Shown: positions 34,905 to 46,981 of the stretch, piece after piece
How positions within the stretch are numbered: position 1 is the stretch's first letter
Layout: every line of letters begins with the position of its first letter
Assembly: GCF_037975245.1 (NCBI RefSeq)
Contig: NC_092571.1
Span: forward strand, 19,616,917-19,680,916
Direction of reading: 5' to 3'
DNA: 64,000 nt
Source: Apostichopus japonicus
Lineage: Eukaryota; Echinodermata; Holothuroidea; Aspidochirotida; Stichopodidae
Translations under genes and position numbers: made by a program
The notes under the pieces: generated by a model
The model's input: only the letters and a program-made list of their open reading frames with translations
Databases searched by the model: none
Told to the model about the DNA's origin: nothing

Positions 34905-36555
34905 TACTGTAGATCTTACTAGTAGAACTCAACTTCCAATATAGATCTTACTAGTAGAACTCAAATTCCAAGATAGATCCAACTAGTTGAACTCAACTTC
35001 CAAGATAGATCTTACTAGTAGGACTTTACTTCCAATATAGATCTTACTAGTAGAACTCAACTTCCAAGATAGATCTTACTAGTTGAACCCAACTTCCAAG
35101 ATAGATCGAACTATAGTTGAACTCAACTTCCAAGATAGATCTTACTATAGTTGAACTCAACTTACAACATATATCTTACTAGTAGAACTCAATTTCCAAG
35201 ATAGATCTTACTATAGTTGAACTCAACTTACAAGATAGATCTTACTAGTAGAACTCAAATTTCCAAGATAGATCTTACTAGTAAAACTCAACTTCCAAGA
35301 TAGATCTTACTAGTTGAACCCAACTTCCAAGATAGATCGAACTATACTTGAACTCAACTTCCAAGATAGATCTTACTAGTTGAACCCAACTTCCAAGATA
35401 GATCGAACTATAGTTGAACTCAACTTCCAAGATAGATCTTACTATAGTTGAACTCAACTTACAACATATATCTTACTAGTAGAACTCAATTTCCAATCTA
35501 TCTTACCAAATCTTATTATAGTTGAACTCAACTTACAACATATATCTTACTAGTAGAACTCAATTTCCAAGATAGATCTTACTATAGTTGAACTCAACTT
35601 ACAAGATAGATCTTACTAGTAGAACTCAAATTCCAAGATAGATCTTACTATAGTTGAACTCAACTTCCAAGATAGATCTTACTAGTAGAACTCAAATTTC
35701 CAAGATAGATCTTACTAGTAAAACTCAACTTCCAAGATAGATCTTACTAGTTGAACCCAACTTCCAAGATAGATCGAACTATAGTTGAACTCAACTTCCA
35801 AGAGAGATCTTACTATAGTTGAACTCAACTTACAACATATATCTTACTAGTAGAACTCAATTTCCAATATAGATCTTACTATAGTTGAACTCAACTTACA
35901 AGATAGATCTTACTATAGTTGAACTCAATTTCCAAGATAGATCTTACTATAGTTGAACTCAACTTACAAGATAGATCTTACTAGTAGAACTCAATTTCCA
36001 AGATAGATCTTACTAGTAAAACTCAACTTCCAAGATAGATCTTACTATAGTTGAACTCAACTTCCAAGATAGATCTAACTAGTTGAACTCAACTTCCAAG
36101 ATAGATCTTACTAGTAGAACTCAATTTCCAAGATAGATCTTACTAGTAGAACTCAACTTCCAAGATAGATCTTACTAGTAGAACTCAACTTCCAAGATAG
36201 ATCTTACTATAGTTGAACTCAATTTCCAAGATAGATCTAACTAGTTGAACTCAATTTCCAAGATAGATCTTACTAGTAGAACTCAATTTCCAAGATAGAT
36301 CTTACTATAGTTGAACTCAACTTCCAAGATAGATCTAACTAGTTGAACTCAACTTCCAAGATAGATCTTACTAGTAGAACTCAATTTCCAAGATAGATCT
36401 TACTAGTAGAACTCAACTTCCAAGATAGATCTTACTATAGTTGAACTCAACTTCCAAGATAGATTTAACTAGTTGAACTCAACTTCCAAGATAGATTTAA
36501 CTAGTTGAACTCAACTTCCAAGATAGATTTTTCTAGTAGAACTCAACTTCCAAGG
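34905..36555. repeat. Satellite of mixed 32/34-bp units rich in AGATCT and ACTAGT
   Basis: About 50 units of AGATAGATCTTACTAGTAG followed by AACTCAACTTCCA. A second unit type has ACTATAGTTG in place of ACTAGTAG and is two bases longer. The two types are interspersed, with small higher-order blocks. Each unit contains palindromes (AGATCT and ACTAGT or ACTATAGT). It lies in the distal part of intron 1, about 1.3 kb downstream of exon 1 in transcription order. Confidence 0.9.
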
Positions 36556-37892
36556 GAACGAGAGTGCAGTGACTCGCGGGATTGGTGGTATTTCGTTTTG
36601 CGCAAGAAGTCTTAAATATGGGATGGGACCACTTGGAATGATCTGTGGGATAGAATGGTTTGTGAAAGTGTCCCCGTGCCCCCCCCCCTCCTCCCGGTTT
36701 GGACGAACAGGGTGCTACACAGTTAGCTGTATTCTCGCGCCCTTAAACTGTTTGAGTCAACCATCATTGACGAAACTTTCAGACAATGGAGCTATTACGT
36801 AATTTCTCCGTGTATTGAGCAATTAATTTAGTTTGGTATGAGAGTTTGGTAGGTATAGGAAGGGGTGGGGGAAGCCTAAGTAAAACATGTGAATGAGAAA
36901 TCTCCCCCCCCCCTCTTCCCCTCTTCGGTATCTAACTTTACAAATGCTTATATATTCTTTTGTCTGAGCAAATCAACGCCTTCCTCCTCCTCACCCCCCC
37001 CCCCTTTCGCAGCCGGCGTACGTGGCATGACAAACCTAATCGTCGGTTTGTCCATGTTGCAGTTGCATGACCGAAATCTGCTGCGCACCAATCTTGTTCC
37101 TCCATGATAAAGTGTGGCGTTTCCAACCCGTCTAATAGTGAAACGCAGGATTCGGGGGGGGGGGGGCTATAGGCATAAACAACAAATTTGCAGAAAGAGT
37201 AGATTCCTCCACAGCTGGTAAAGGGGTGTACACGGGTTTTCTTAGGGGTGCGAGGAGGTTAAATGTAAACTGTATTGGCCCCAAATATGCTAGATATTCA
37301 AATATGGTCACCTTTGGTCAAAATTCTTAAACTGTTTTTATTACAACCAAGCTTCGATGAAATTTTTCTCACTGGGACATTCAGTCAATTTGTGTGTTCC
37401 TTAAAAATGTCTGAGAACATTTTGGATAGTAAAGACCTCCAGGAAAGTACTTTTTGTAAACTTCTAGCAATTAAAGCGTGCTATAATTTGGGGCCTATAC
37501 AGACTACCTTTAAGAAACACATTGCTGTATATATGCAATAGTGATACTACTGTCTGACTGTACCGTTACCAAGGAACGAAGCACCATCACAGACTTACCT
37601 ACAGCTGGTACACAATAGTGTAGTAGCAGCCGCCAGACTAATAGTGAGTCTGTGTTGGTACTCGAATTCTAGCAAAGTTATACATGTACTTGCACTCCGT
37701 CTCGTGGATTCGTACTCGAGGCTTTTTGAATAGTAGTTTATAGGAACTGGTGTAAACTAGTACCCGTGTACTCATACCAAGGAACTTCTATATGCACTCG
37801 TAATCTTTCTCTCACACTACATGTGAATTAGCCGGTATATATTTATAGGCCTCCTTTGTACTGTGTAGTGTGTCTAATACAAGAGTTAACAT
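36556..37892. other. Intron 1 start region
   Basis: Mixed sequence with poly-C and poly-G tracts (36680, 36905, 37000, 37156). No gene recognised. Confidence 0.4.
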
Positions 37893-37898
37893 GCTTAC

Positions 37899-38013
37899 CC
37901 TGATTGCCGGATGACTGCATAAGACAAAACGCCGTCAATATTATTCCTAATTTGATCAACCCCAGCCTTCTTTGAGAAAGTTGCCTAAATTTGCAGGCAC
38001 AAAATATTTTCAT
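37899..38013 (-). CDS. Exon 1: initiator Met and signal peptide
   Basis: An ATG at 38013-38011 (revcomp CAT) has A at -3 and an in-frame TGA four codons upstream, so the start is well defined. The 38 codons give a basic n-region (K, R, RR, K), a hydrophobic core LGLIKLGIILTAFCLM, and a small polar stretch QSSGNQ suitable for signal peptidase. The donor GTAAGC at 37898-37893 leaves one base (G), phase 1, exactly what the first EGF exon needs (G + AC = Asp). No other minus-strand phase-1 exon was found between it and 13036. Alternatives are that it belongs to another gene, or that exons between the two were missed. A weak AT-rich TATA-like word lies about 65-75 bases upstream of the ATG. Confidence 0.55.
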
Positions 38014-40470
38014 GGTTTCAAATCACTGTTAGTATCCGCAATCAGATAAAATTCCAACCGATTCATGTTCGTTTACATATATTTCGGCGTCACGTGTGAC
38101 TGCAGTCTTTAGTAGTAAAGTTGTAATGATTCACGTGTTATTCGATAAACAAGCAGCAACGCACAGTAACCAAGTTTATCAAAGTATTCCGATCTCGATG
38201 TTCCAAAAACCATTTACTTTCAAGCTTGTCTTCAAAATGGTATTCTTGTCCATAAAAAAGTATCCCACATTCACATAAGCTCATCCAAAGTATGGTCACG
38301 TAAGGAAACTGTTTATGTAACCTAAGCCAGACGGGAATATGAAAACACCGTGGTATTATGGGCGGATTTCATAGACACGGGTTCCTTTTCAGGTCATGGT
38401 TACGGTGTCGCCCGGTGATCATAGTTGATGATATATGAAGTGTAACCGGTATATACACCCAAAGATGCGAATGAATCCTAAAACATTTTCGTCCACCCAT
38501 TGCGTAATTTGTCATATCTGATACACTATACCGTTAGGTAATAACCTGTAACCATGGAGTTGAAAAGAGAACCATGCTGTAACGCACGAGTTTACGCACG
38601 GATTCCAAAGTGTTGGAATTACCCCAGACGACATATGCCTATATTTATATTTAATGTTACTGGACTGTATACACGCAGCTTTATTCTAATATAAGGTATA
38701 CATGTTAATATGAGTTTGAAACGATATTATATCTACGGGGACGAGGAATATGTACGACAGGTCGAAATGCTCGTATCAATTTCGAAGTATTGTTTCTTAA
38801 TTATCATTATAGTACTGCAAATACTAACGTTGTGCGAAACCTGGTGACGCGTACTGTGTACTTGCGTAACATCAGGCGCTTTCTGGTAACACGTTGGCAT
38901 TTTTTTGTGGTCTTCATTATTTATATATATATGTTAATGTTATACCAAGTATATGAATTATTCACCGTTACATACCGCATGGACATATACTTCGATCATA
39001 TGTAGACACTCAAGAATTAACATGGGTATTACATTATCATATGTGGACATATAATGTGAGTTCCTATTGGCTAGGAATTTATGTGGGTGCTGTCACTCGA
39101 CTTAATTCCCACTTTTAGAATCAAGTTTATGTAGTCAAATATAACCTATTTCTAAAGTGATATATTAGCCATTAATATCTTCTGCAATCAATTAAACAGG
39201 TGTACTATGGGACGGTTACATTTATGACGTCAGGCTTCATTCGCCGTCGGATTTCGAGTATTTTACCGTACTATATAGCAGACTTCATTCCATGCATGAT
39301 TAAAGTAAAGATATGGTTTCGATATCTTTTTTTTCTGCTTTATCGATCTTATATTTATTTACACATCTGTCTATCCTTCTACCCTTCTTCTTTGCAACAA
39401 ACCCATTTGTAAAACATGTTATTAACTCAACAAGTTATAAGAGCAATATTGTAACTGAAAAATCAAAATAAATAAATCCCCCTCCACTTCCTCTTCCCCT
39501 CCCCACCTGCACCCCCTCACACACACACACACACAACTCCTCACCCTCGTCATTCATAATGCTTTCATCTCTCTCTTGAGATTGTGGATTGAATATGATT
39601 TAAATTGTGTATAGTATAAACGCAAAACGAATAATGTCAGGAAAAATCTTAACTTCAGCATGTTATAGCAATGCATACTTTATACTATATACACAACTTT
39701 GCGTATTGAATGTTATTCCAAAACAGACACGTGTGTGGATGGTAGAGTACAGTAAGGGAAATAAGGTTGAGGGAGAGGGGGGGGGGGGATATGGAACAGT
39801 TATTACAGTTATTACTGCAGACAAGTTTCTATTAGGCCTCGTTAGAAGAACTAGGCGTTACTGTTCCATGAATGAGACAACCTTGTTAAAAAAGTTGGTA
39901 AGCAGATGGTGCGAACTGAATGTTAAAAAACAAAACTCTTTTATCTATGAGTAATACTAAACCGGTATCGAAACTATTATTTTACATATTGGATCTGATT
40001 CAGCATCGAATGGGGTGTCATAACTCATAGTGACATACTTCAGCTCCACCCGACAACTGGGAGATACATCTATGACCTTGAGCTGAAAATAATGAAGAAG
40101 CACTTGAAATACTACATGTTACAAGATGATCTTCAGCTTACTTGAAAACAGTTTATATTCCGTGACCTGGTGCTATCTGTTGAAGAGAAACGTTTGTCAG
40201 GGTTTCAATATAACAACTCACCCCCCCCCCCCCACAAGACACCCATATGTTCATTGAATAATGTTTCTATGTTCTTTCAAACCTCGAAGTAAACACAACT
40301 GGTAACTTATTCACTTAATTTGCTTTGAAATCTTCAGTATATCTTTTGAAATGTTCTGGTTGGTACCAAGAATATTAGTTTATTTGCTTAGCTCGATAAA
40401 ACTTGAAGCTTAAAGCTAACATGCTATTACATTATCTCTTTCTCTCTCGTTTGCCTTACTATATTTATTT
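38014..40470. other. 5' flank of the EGF-mucin gene, no other gene recognised
   Basis: The first 100 bases are presumably 5' UTR or promoter of the minus-strand gene. A CA run is at 39520-39534 and a poly-G tract at 39779. The ORF at 39607-39954 (115 codons) spans the poly-G tract and shows no family features. Confidence 0.4.
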
Positions 40471-40840
40471 GATGATGACGATCACGAGGATGACGACGAT
40501 GACGATGACGACGTAAGCGAGGATGACGATGACGAGGATGACGACAATGACGATGACGACGAAAACGATGATGATGATGACGACGACGACGATGATGACT
40601 ATCACGATGACGACGATGACGACGATGATGATGACGATGATGACGACGATGACTATCACGGTGACGATGACGACGATGACGAAAATGACGACGACGATGA
40701 CAATGATGACGACGACGATGAGGAGGATGATGATGACGATGACGATGACGATGACTATCACGATGACGACGATGAAGATAATTACGACGACGACGACCAT
40801 GACGACAATTACGACGATGACGACGATTACGATGATAATA
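40471..40840. repeat. GAC/GAT trinucleotide-hexanucleotide microsatellite
   Basis: A 370-bp run of GATGAC, GACGAT and GACGAC words with occasional CACGATGA interruptions. It creates long open frames in several phases on both strands (poly His/Arg, poly Ile/Val, poly Thr/Met). These are composition artefacts, not genes. Confidence 0.92.
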
Positions 40841-41397
40841 CAAACTCGCATAGGGTTGTTTATAAACTATTGATATATAAAACACATATTCCTTAACAAG
40901 TGGCAGCTGTGAATTATTCAATACGAACGAAAAATGTCTAGTGAACTTCTAATAAATGTCTTCTACTTAACATTTATAATTGAAATCAAAACAGTTGTTG
41001 TAAGTTCTGCTAGCTTTTATAAAAACTGCAACAAGTCAGTCAGTTGAAAATGATGTTCATAATTTCTTAAAAACAATTGCGGAGGGCAAGAATATTCAAA
41101 GTATACAAGAATAGAAGGATTTAATAATATTGAAGTACGTCACTGTTAAAGATTTTGCAGGGTTTTAATTAAGTAGGTTTCTATTCTGTAGAAGGGGGGG
41201 GGGCAGTCTGGAATTATCGATAGCAGAATCAGCAATTAATTTTACTTCAACCATTCAACAACTTAAATTTCAGTAATCTACGTTTAAGCACAATCAAAGA
41301 TCAAAGATAGCATGTGTTTCAACAAGAAGTTTCTTACTGAATAACCCATTGTTTCAGAAATCTACAAGTTTAATAATATATATATTTAATAGTAATC
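40841..41397. other. Intergenic, no feature
   Basis: AT-rich sequence with one short poly-G tract near 41195. Nothing recognised. Confidence 0.4.
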
Positions 41398-41405
41398 GGT
41401 ATATC

Positions 41406-42547
41406 CAGGGGCGGCGATTTGTTTGAAATATTGGGGGGGGGGGGGGCATTTGATTGGGTGCATATGCGTATCAACTTAAGGATTTTCTTACCCCGGGGGG
41501 GGGGGGCGAATTACTATCAAAGTGGAGCGCCACCATTGGTTGGCGCGCAGCGTACAAGAAAATTTCTGGTTTTGATAGCCCCCTCCCCCCCCCCCCCAGA
41601 TCATCGGAAATGGCACTTCTCGGGCTTGAAATTAACCAACCAGATGTACACTTTTGCCTGAGAACCAAGTTTTTCCCAATGGTTTTTTTTCCAACCATAA
41701 CCTTTTACAAGATTGTCACCAGTCACATGTCATGTTCGACTTCATCGCATCTCCTGTGGATCATTGCTTTTGTAGGTAATACTCTACGTAACGGCCCACA
41801 ATACCCGTCAGCCCCACTTTTTAAGGTTTTAAGCCCATTATTTGTTCAGAATTTGAATAATAACCTCACTTCAAACATACCCATAATGTTGCACAAAATT
41901 TCATCTATGGACAACCAATATAGAAAAACCCCTTTCAACCCCTAACAGACCAGTCAAAATTGCACGAGTAGAGGGAAGTATAATGAAGGATGTTGGTCAT
42001 GGAATTTTCGAAAATTCAGACATAGTTAATTTATTGGTGTACAAATATTAAAACCTCTTATAACGGCTACTATAAAACTTCGATATCATAAAAAATACAA
42101 AAAAAATTGCTCGAGGTGGGGGCGGTCTCCCCCTTCCCCCCTCCCCTTGGCTACGCGCCTGCGGTTAGAAATCTTGTAGGAAAAAGGCCAAATGGAAACC
42201 CAGTGAACCCATATCGATGTGGATCATATATATGATTGTACGTACTTACACTCACACACAAGAGATGTACAGACATGATAATAATCATGAGTGACAACAT
42301 GATATACGGTCACAGGTCACAGAAACGACCACGAAGAGTCATTTACCTCATGCAGCATGTGTTGGATGAAGTTTTAGCCACCGCCAAATATGATTTGGAT
42401 GAATAATCTCACGCATTATTTTCTCTTCATAGCCACACAAAAAAACTGTGCCACCAAATATTGGGGGGATATTGGATACTATATCCCCCACCTAAAATAT
42501 TTGGGGGGTATGTCCCCCCCCCCCGTCCCCCATGATCGCCGCCCATG
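41406..42547. mobile_element. hAT-type element with perfect 8-bp target duplication (1142 bp)
   Basis: The ends are CAGGGGCGGCGAT and ATCGCCGCCCATG. The flanks are identical, GGTATATC (41398-41405 and 42548-42555). The interior 41500-42020 is homologous to the composite elements at 17590 and 23030, but lacks their nested CATGGGCGCAGATC insertion. CTTGGCTACGCGCCTG near 42148-42163 looks like the right end of an inner element. No transposase seen. Confidence 0.85.
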
Positions 42548-42555
42548 GGTATATC

Positions 42556-43317
42556 CATCAGAAGAATTATCTGATTAGCACAGGTTTATTGTAAGGGTAC
42601 ATTCGACAGGAAATGTATTTCCATGAACAAATGAATATCCTTCCTTTGCATAATCCTTCACAACATTTACATTTACTATGAATAGCCTATTTGATATCGG
42701 GAATATGGATAATTGGGTGATAAAATATATAGACTCGTCAATGATCTACAGATTCAACAGTAATCAGCATATTTCGTCACCGATCTACATTCATAAACAC
42801 AAATCTACAGACTCGGCAGGGCAAAAATCTACACATTCAACAGAAAGCTAACTAATCAGCCAGTTAGGACAATTTCCTAATGCTAATACCTCTCTAAACT
42901 GTTCACCACTATCATTCTCTCAAAGCACTGGTATTGACAGAACAAACAGTTCCTAACCTTGATCTGATAGAAACATGATTATTCATACTGCTCGTACTGA
43001 CAATACGAGGGCTCTGAAAGCGGGTCATGACACTACAGTATAGAAAAATTGTCCCAACTGGGTGAACTAATCAGCAGCTATACATATATTCAACAGCGAT
43101 TTAACAGGTTCACAGTTCTACCGAAGAATAACCAGGGAGTTGTAACAGTCAGTTATAACTCCCCCGATGTAACAATGTTCAACGCGTTAAGGGGTTTTAC
43201 GAGTGAAAACAATCGTTAGTGATAACACTGATGAAGGTATTTATACATTTCCGAGTGACTCGTGATACACAATTGACGTAAACATCGTCATGCTAACACG
43301 GTCAGACATCTATGTAA
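42556..43317. other. Intergenic, no gene
   Basis: Loose repeats of words such as GATCTACA and ATTCAACAG (42730-42850), and a short palindrome GGAGTTGTAACAGTCAGTTA-type near 43136. No gene. Confidence 0.4.
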
Positions 43318-45420
43318 GGGGACTGGAGATAAGAGTGAATCAGTAAGGAGACTGGTAATAATGGTGGATCAGTAAGGAGACTGGGGATAAGAGTGGATCA
43401 GTAAGGGGACTGGATATAGAAGTGGATCAGTAAGGTCTGGATATAAGAGTGGATCAGTAAGGAGACTGGGGATAAGAGTGGATCAGTAAGGGGACTGGAT
43501 ATAGGAGTGGATCAGTAAGGTCTGGATATAAGAGTGGATCAGTAAGGGGACTGGAGAAAAGAAGGGATCAGTAAGATTACTGGAGATAAGACTGGATCAG
43601 TATGGAGACTGGAGATGGGAGTGTATCAGTAAGGGGACTGCAGATAAGAGTGGATCAGTAAGGAGAATGAAGATAAGAGTGGATCAGTAATGCGACTGGG
43701 GTTAAGAGTGGATCAGTAAGGTAACTGGCCATAAGAGTGGATCAGTAAGGAGAATGGAGATAAGAGTGGATCAGAAGGAGAATGGAGATAAGAGTGGATC
43801 AGAAAGATGACTGGAGATAAGAGTGGATCAGTAAGGAGAATGGAGATAAGAGTGAATCAGTAAGGTGACTGGGGATAAGAGTGGATCAGTAAGGGGACTG
43901 GGGATAAGAGTGGATCAGTAAGGTAACTGGGGATAAGAACAGATCAGCAAAGATATTGGGGATAAGAGTGGATCAGTAAGGTGACAGGGGATAAAATTGG
44001 ATCAGCAAAGAGACTGGGGATAAGAGTGGATCAGTAAGGATAATGGAGATAAGAGTGGATCAGTAAGATAACTGAAGATAAGAGCTGATCAGTAAGGAGA
44101 CTGAAGATATGAGTGGATCAGTAAGGTGACTAGGGATAAGAGTGGATCAGTAAGAAGAATGGAGATAAGAGTGGATCAGTAAGATAACTGAAGATAAGAG
44201 CTGATCAGTAAGGAGACTGAAGATATGATTGGATCAGTAAGGCGACTAGAGATAAGAGTGGATCAGCAAGAAGACTGGGATAAGAGTGGATCAGCAAAGA
44301 GACTGGGGATAAGAATGGATCAGTAAGATAACTGATGATAAGAGCTGATCAGTAAGGAAACTGAAGATATGAGTGGATCAGTGAGGTTACTGTGGATAAG
44401 AACAGATCAGCAAAGATATTGGAGATAAGAGTGGATCGGTAAAGTGACTGGAGATAAGAGGTGGATCAGTAGGTGACTGTGGATAAAAGTGGATCAGTGA
44501 GGAGACTAAAGATATGAGGTGGATCAGTAAGGTGACTGCGGATAAGAGTGGATCAGCAAAGAGAATGGAGATAAGAGTGGATCAGTAAGGTAACTGGGAT
44601 AAGAACAGACCAGCAAAGATATTGGGGATAAGAGTGGATCAGTAAGGTGACTGGGGATAAGAGTGGATCAGTAAGATAACTGAAGATAAGAGCTGATCAG
44701 TAAGGAGACTGAAGATATGAGTGGATCAGTAAGGTGACTAGGGATAAGAGTGGATCAGCAAAGAGACTGGAGATACGAGTAGATCATTAAGGAGACTGGG
44801 AATAAGAGCGGATCAGCAAGGATATTGGAGATAAGAGTAGATCGGTAAGGTGACTGGAGATAAGAGGTGGATCAGTAAGGTGACTGTGGATAAGAGTGGA
44901 TCAGCAAAGAGACTGTGGATAAGAACAGATCAGTAAGGTGGTTGGGGATAAGAGTGGATCAGTAAGGAGACTAAAGATATTAGGTGGATCAGTAAGGTGA
45001 CTGGGGATAAGAGTGGATCAGCAAAGAGAATGGAGATAAGAGTGGATCAGTAAGGTAACTGGGATAAAAACAGATCAGCAAAGATATTGGGGATAAGAGT
45101 GGATCAGTAAGGTGGCTGGGGATAAGAGTGGATCAGCAAAGAGACTGGGGATAAGAATGGATCAGTAAGATAACTGAAGATAAGAGCTGATCAGTAAGGA
45201 AACTGAAGATATGAGTGGATCAGTAAGGTGACTAGGGATAAGAGTGGATCAGCAAAGAGACTGGGATAAGAGTAGATCAGTAAGGAGACTGGGAATAAGA
45301 GCGGATCAGTAAGGAGACTAAAGATATGAGGTGGATCAGTAAGGTGACTGTGGATAAGAGTGGATCAGCAAAGAGAATGGAGATAAGAGTGGATCAGTAA
45401 GGTGACAAGGGATAAGGGGG
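43318..45420. repeat. 29-bp satellite (GTGGATCAGTAAGG type), about 70 units
   Basis: Tandem 29-bp units built of GTGGATCAGTAAGG, a GACTGG or GAATGG word and GATAAGA. Units vary at a few fixed positions (GGTGACTG, GGAGAATG, AAAGAGACTG), and blocks of several units recur in the same order, for example GATAAGAGCTGATCAG blocks near 44080, 44200, 44340 and 44690. This shows higher-order amplification. No long ORF. Confidence 0.92.
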
Positions 45421-46973
45421 CATCACTACGGACACTGGGGATAATGATGGATCATTTTAGGTACATAGGCTCTACAGTGGGTAACTTCTCCTTAAAAGAA
45501 TACGTCTCAATATACCCCACATGTAGTATAGCATTTCTTGAGTTCTATAACCTTTGAAGACTCGGACAGGTATTTGTGCGCCCTCATTTCTTTATCATGA
45601 TTCACTGGTATCGACTGGAAATAGCAAATATTTCTACGTCACAGAAAGTTTCCAACATCGATGAGCCATAAATATATCTACCTACTATATATATATACCT
45701 CCATCAAGACTTCGTGTGATTGAGTTTATAAGATCTGATAGATTGCACACCGTTGGCATATGTATTTACAATAATGATAGTTGGTTTCGGCTTTCTAAAG
45801 GAGGTACCGCGACCCTTGACCTATCGAGAGGGCCCTGTCTTAACACCAATGGATGGTTGATACATTCTATATGTGCATGTTGGACGTAGGAACCAAATAT
45901 GCAGTGTTTTTATCACCATTGTGCTACCAAAGGTGTGGAATGTGATGGCGATATTTAACACAATAGCAAATCAAACTGGAAGCTGGAGGGTTGGGGCTGG
46001 GGCTGGGGGAAGGGGGATGGATTTTTCCATTCCGTGCCTATCACGGAGATCCGTAATCACGGTAAAAATAATGAAAATGACTGGCGTAGTGCAGCAGAAA
46101 GACCCCTCCCTCCCCACCCACTTCCCTCCCAGGCTTCTATATTCAGACAAACACTAGGACCTTGACTTATTCAAGGTTTCGTCTGTGTGGAGTTCTTCCG
46201 TGGATTTTTTTCATGTGGTCTGGCTGTGAGCAGGGTGGACTGCAGTATCAATTGCTCCTGGCTCAGTGGTTCAACAGGTGGTGCTGAAGCAACCGGCACA
46301 TTCAGCGCCACGGGCGAAGCTAGCTGTTTTGTGACCGAGCAGGAAATTAGCGTTTCCGCCACCTAACCCCTAGTGTCATCGAACCCAGTGCAGTGACGCA
46401 CACGTTTCCGAGCCGGCTTGCGCATAGGCCAATCCACTTCTGGTTTAGAAGTCTGGTTTCGAGACCACTACGTAGTCCATGGTAGTACAACAGTGAACCT
46501 GGCCGCGTTGGTCGCTTCAACTTCATCAGTAGCCTGTGAAATTAGTTGTCCGATACCGGATCACGCGTACTATCGTCCATTGGATGGACTGGACGTGAAG
46601 TGACACAGTCATTGGTACGGAGATGTCAAGACTAACTCGTAATAAACAGAAAGATAACTCATGTACTCCTGTGTTAACGTCACGTGAACAGTGCCTCCTA
46701 ACGCCACAAATATACTATGATTAAATCAGGTTGGATTAGTAGATTAGTAAAGCTAAATCTTTAGACAAAGCCAAATCCCACTAAGCTATCGTTTAAAATG
46801 GAAGAATATTTGCACTTTCTCCATTCTTACTCCCTGCCTCTATTTCTTTCTTCTCCCCTTCCCTCTCTCTACTGTGTGATGCTACTTGTTGAAAGGGTTA
46901 TAAAATCATATATAAACTGTAACGACCCCAAACACCAACACTTTAAACTATAAATAGAGGGCGTTTTGCAATG
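45421..46973. other. Intergenic, no supported gene
   Basis: The 46171-46362 minus ORF (63 codons starting MAETLISC) and the 46418-46603 plus ORF are in a more GC-balanced stretch, but no family could be recognised. Confidence 0.4.
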
Positions 46974-46981
46974 TTCAGCAC

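Larger units (their letters stand above)
1..38013 (-). other. Gene span: signal peptide, 10 EGF, giant mucin-like repeat protein (3' end outside window)
   Basis: I assemble twelve exons on the minus strand. All visible junctions use GT/AG and are phase 1, so the exons join in one frame: leader (residues 1-38), ten EGF-like modules (about 39-418, 38 residues each), then a Ser/Thr-rich repeat domain from about residue 419 for at least 1457 residues. Such an architecture is expected to be extracellular, either secreted matrix/mucus or a membrane-tethered mucin; which of these cannot be told because the C-terminus is off the window. The EGF modules resemble those of Notch, fibropellin and fibrillin-type proteins, but I do not recognise a specific orthologue. 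The join of the leader exon across about 24.9 kb is the weakest link; the EGF-to-mucin join rests on matching phase and a single workable acceptor. Confidence 0.75.

Noticed and set aside
40427-40921. Long ORFs on both strands (128-164 codons)
   Set aside because: Produced by the GAC/GAT microsatellite; low-complexity His/Arg, Ile/Val or Thr/Met runs in several frames.
43318-45420. CRISPR-like array
   Set aside because: Repeats are contiguous 29-bp units with no unique spacers, in a eukaryotic context.
46171-46362. 63-codon ORF starting MAETLISC
   Set aside because: Composition is protein-like, but there is no recognisable domain, no splice partner and the ORF is short; not enough to call a gene.
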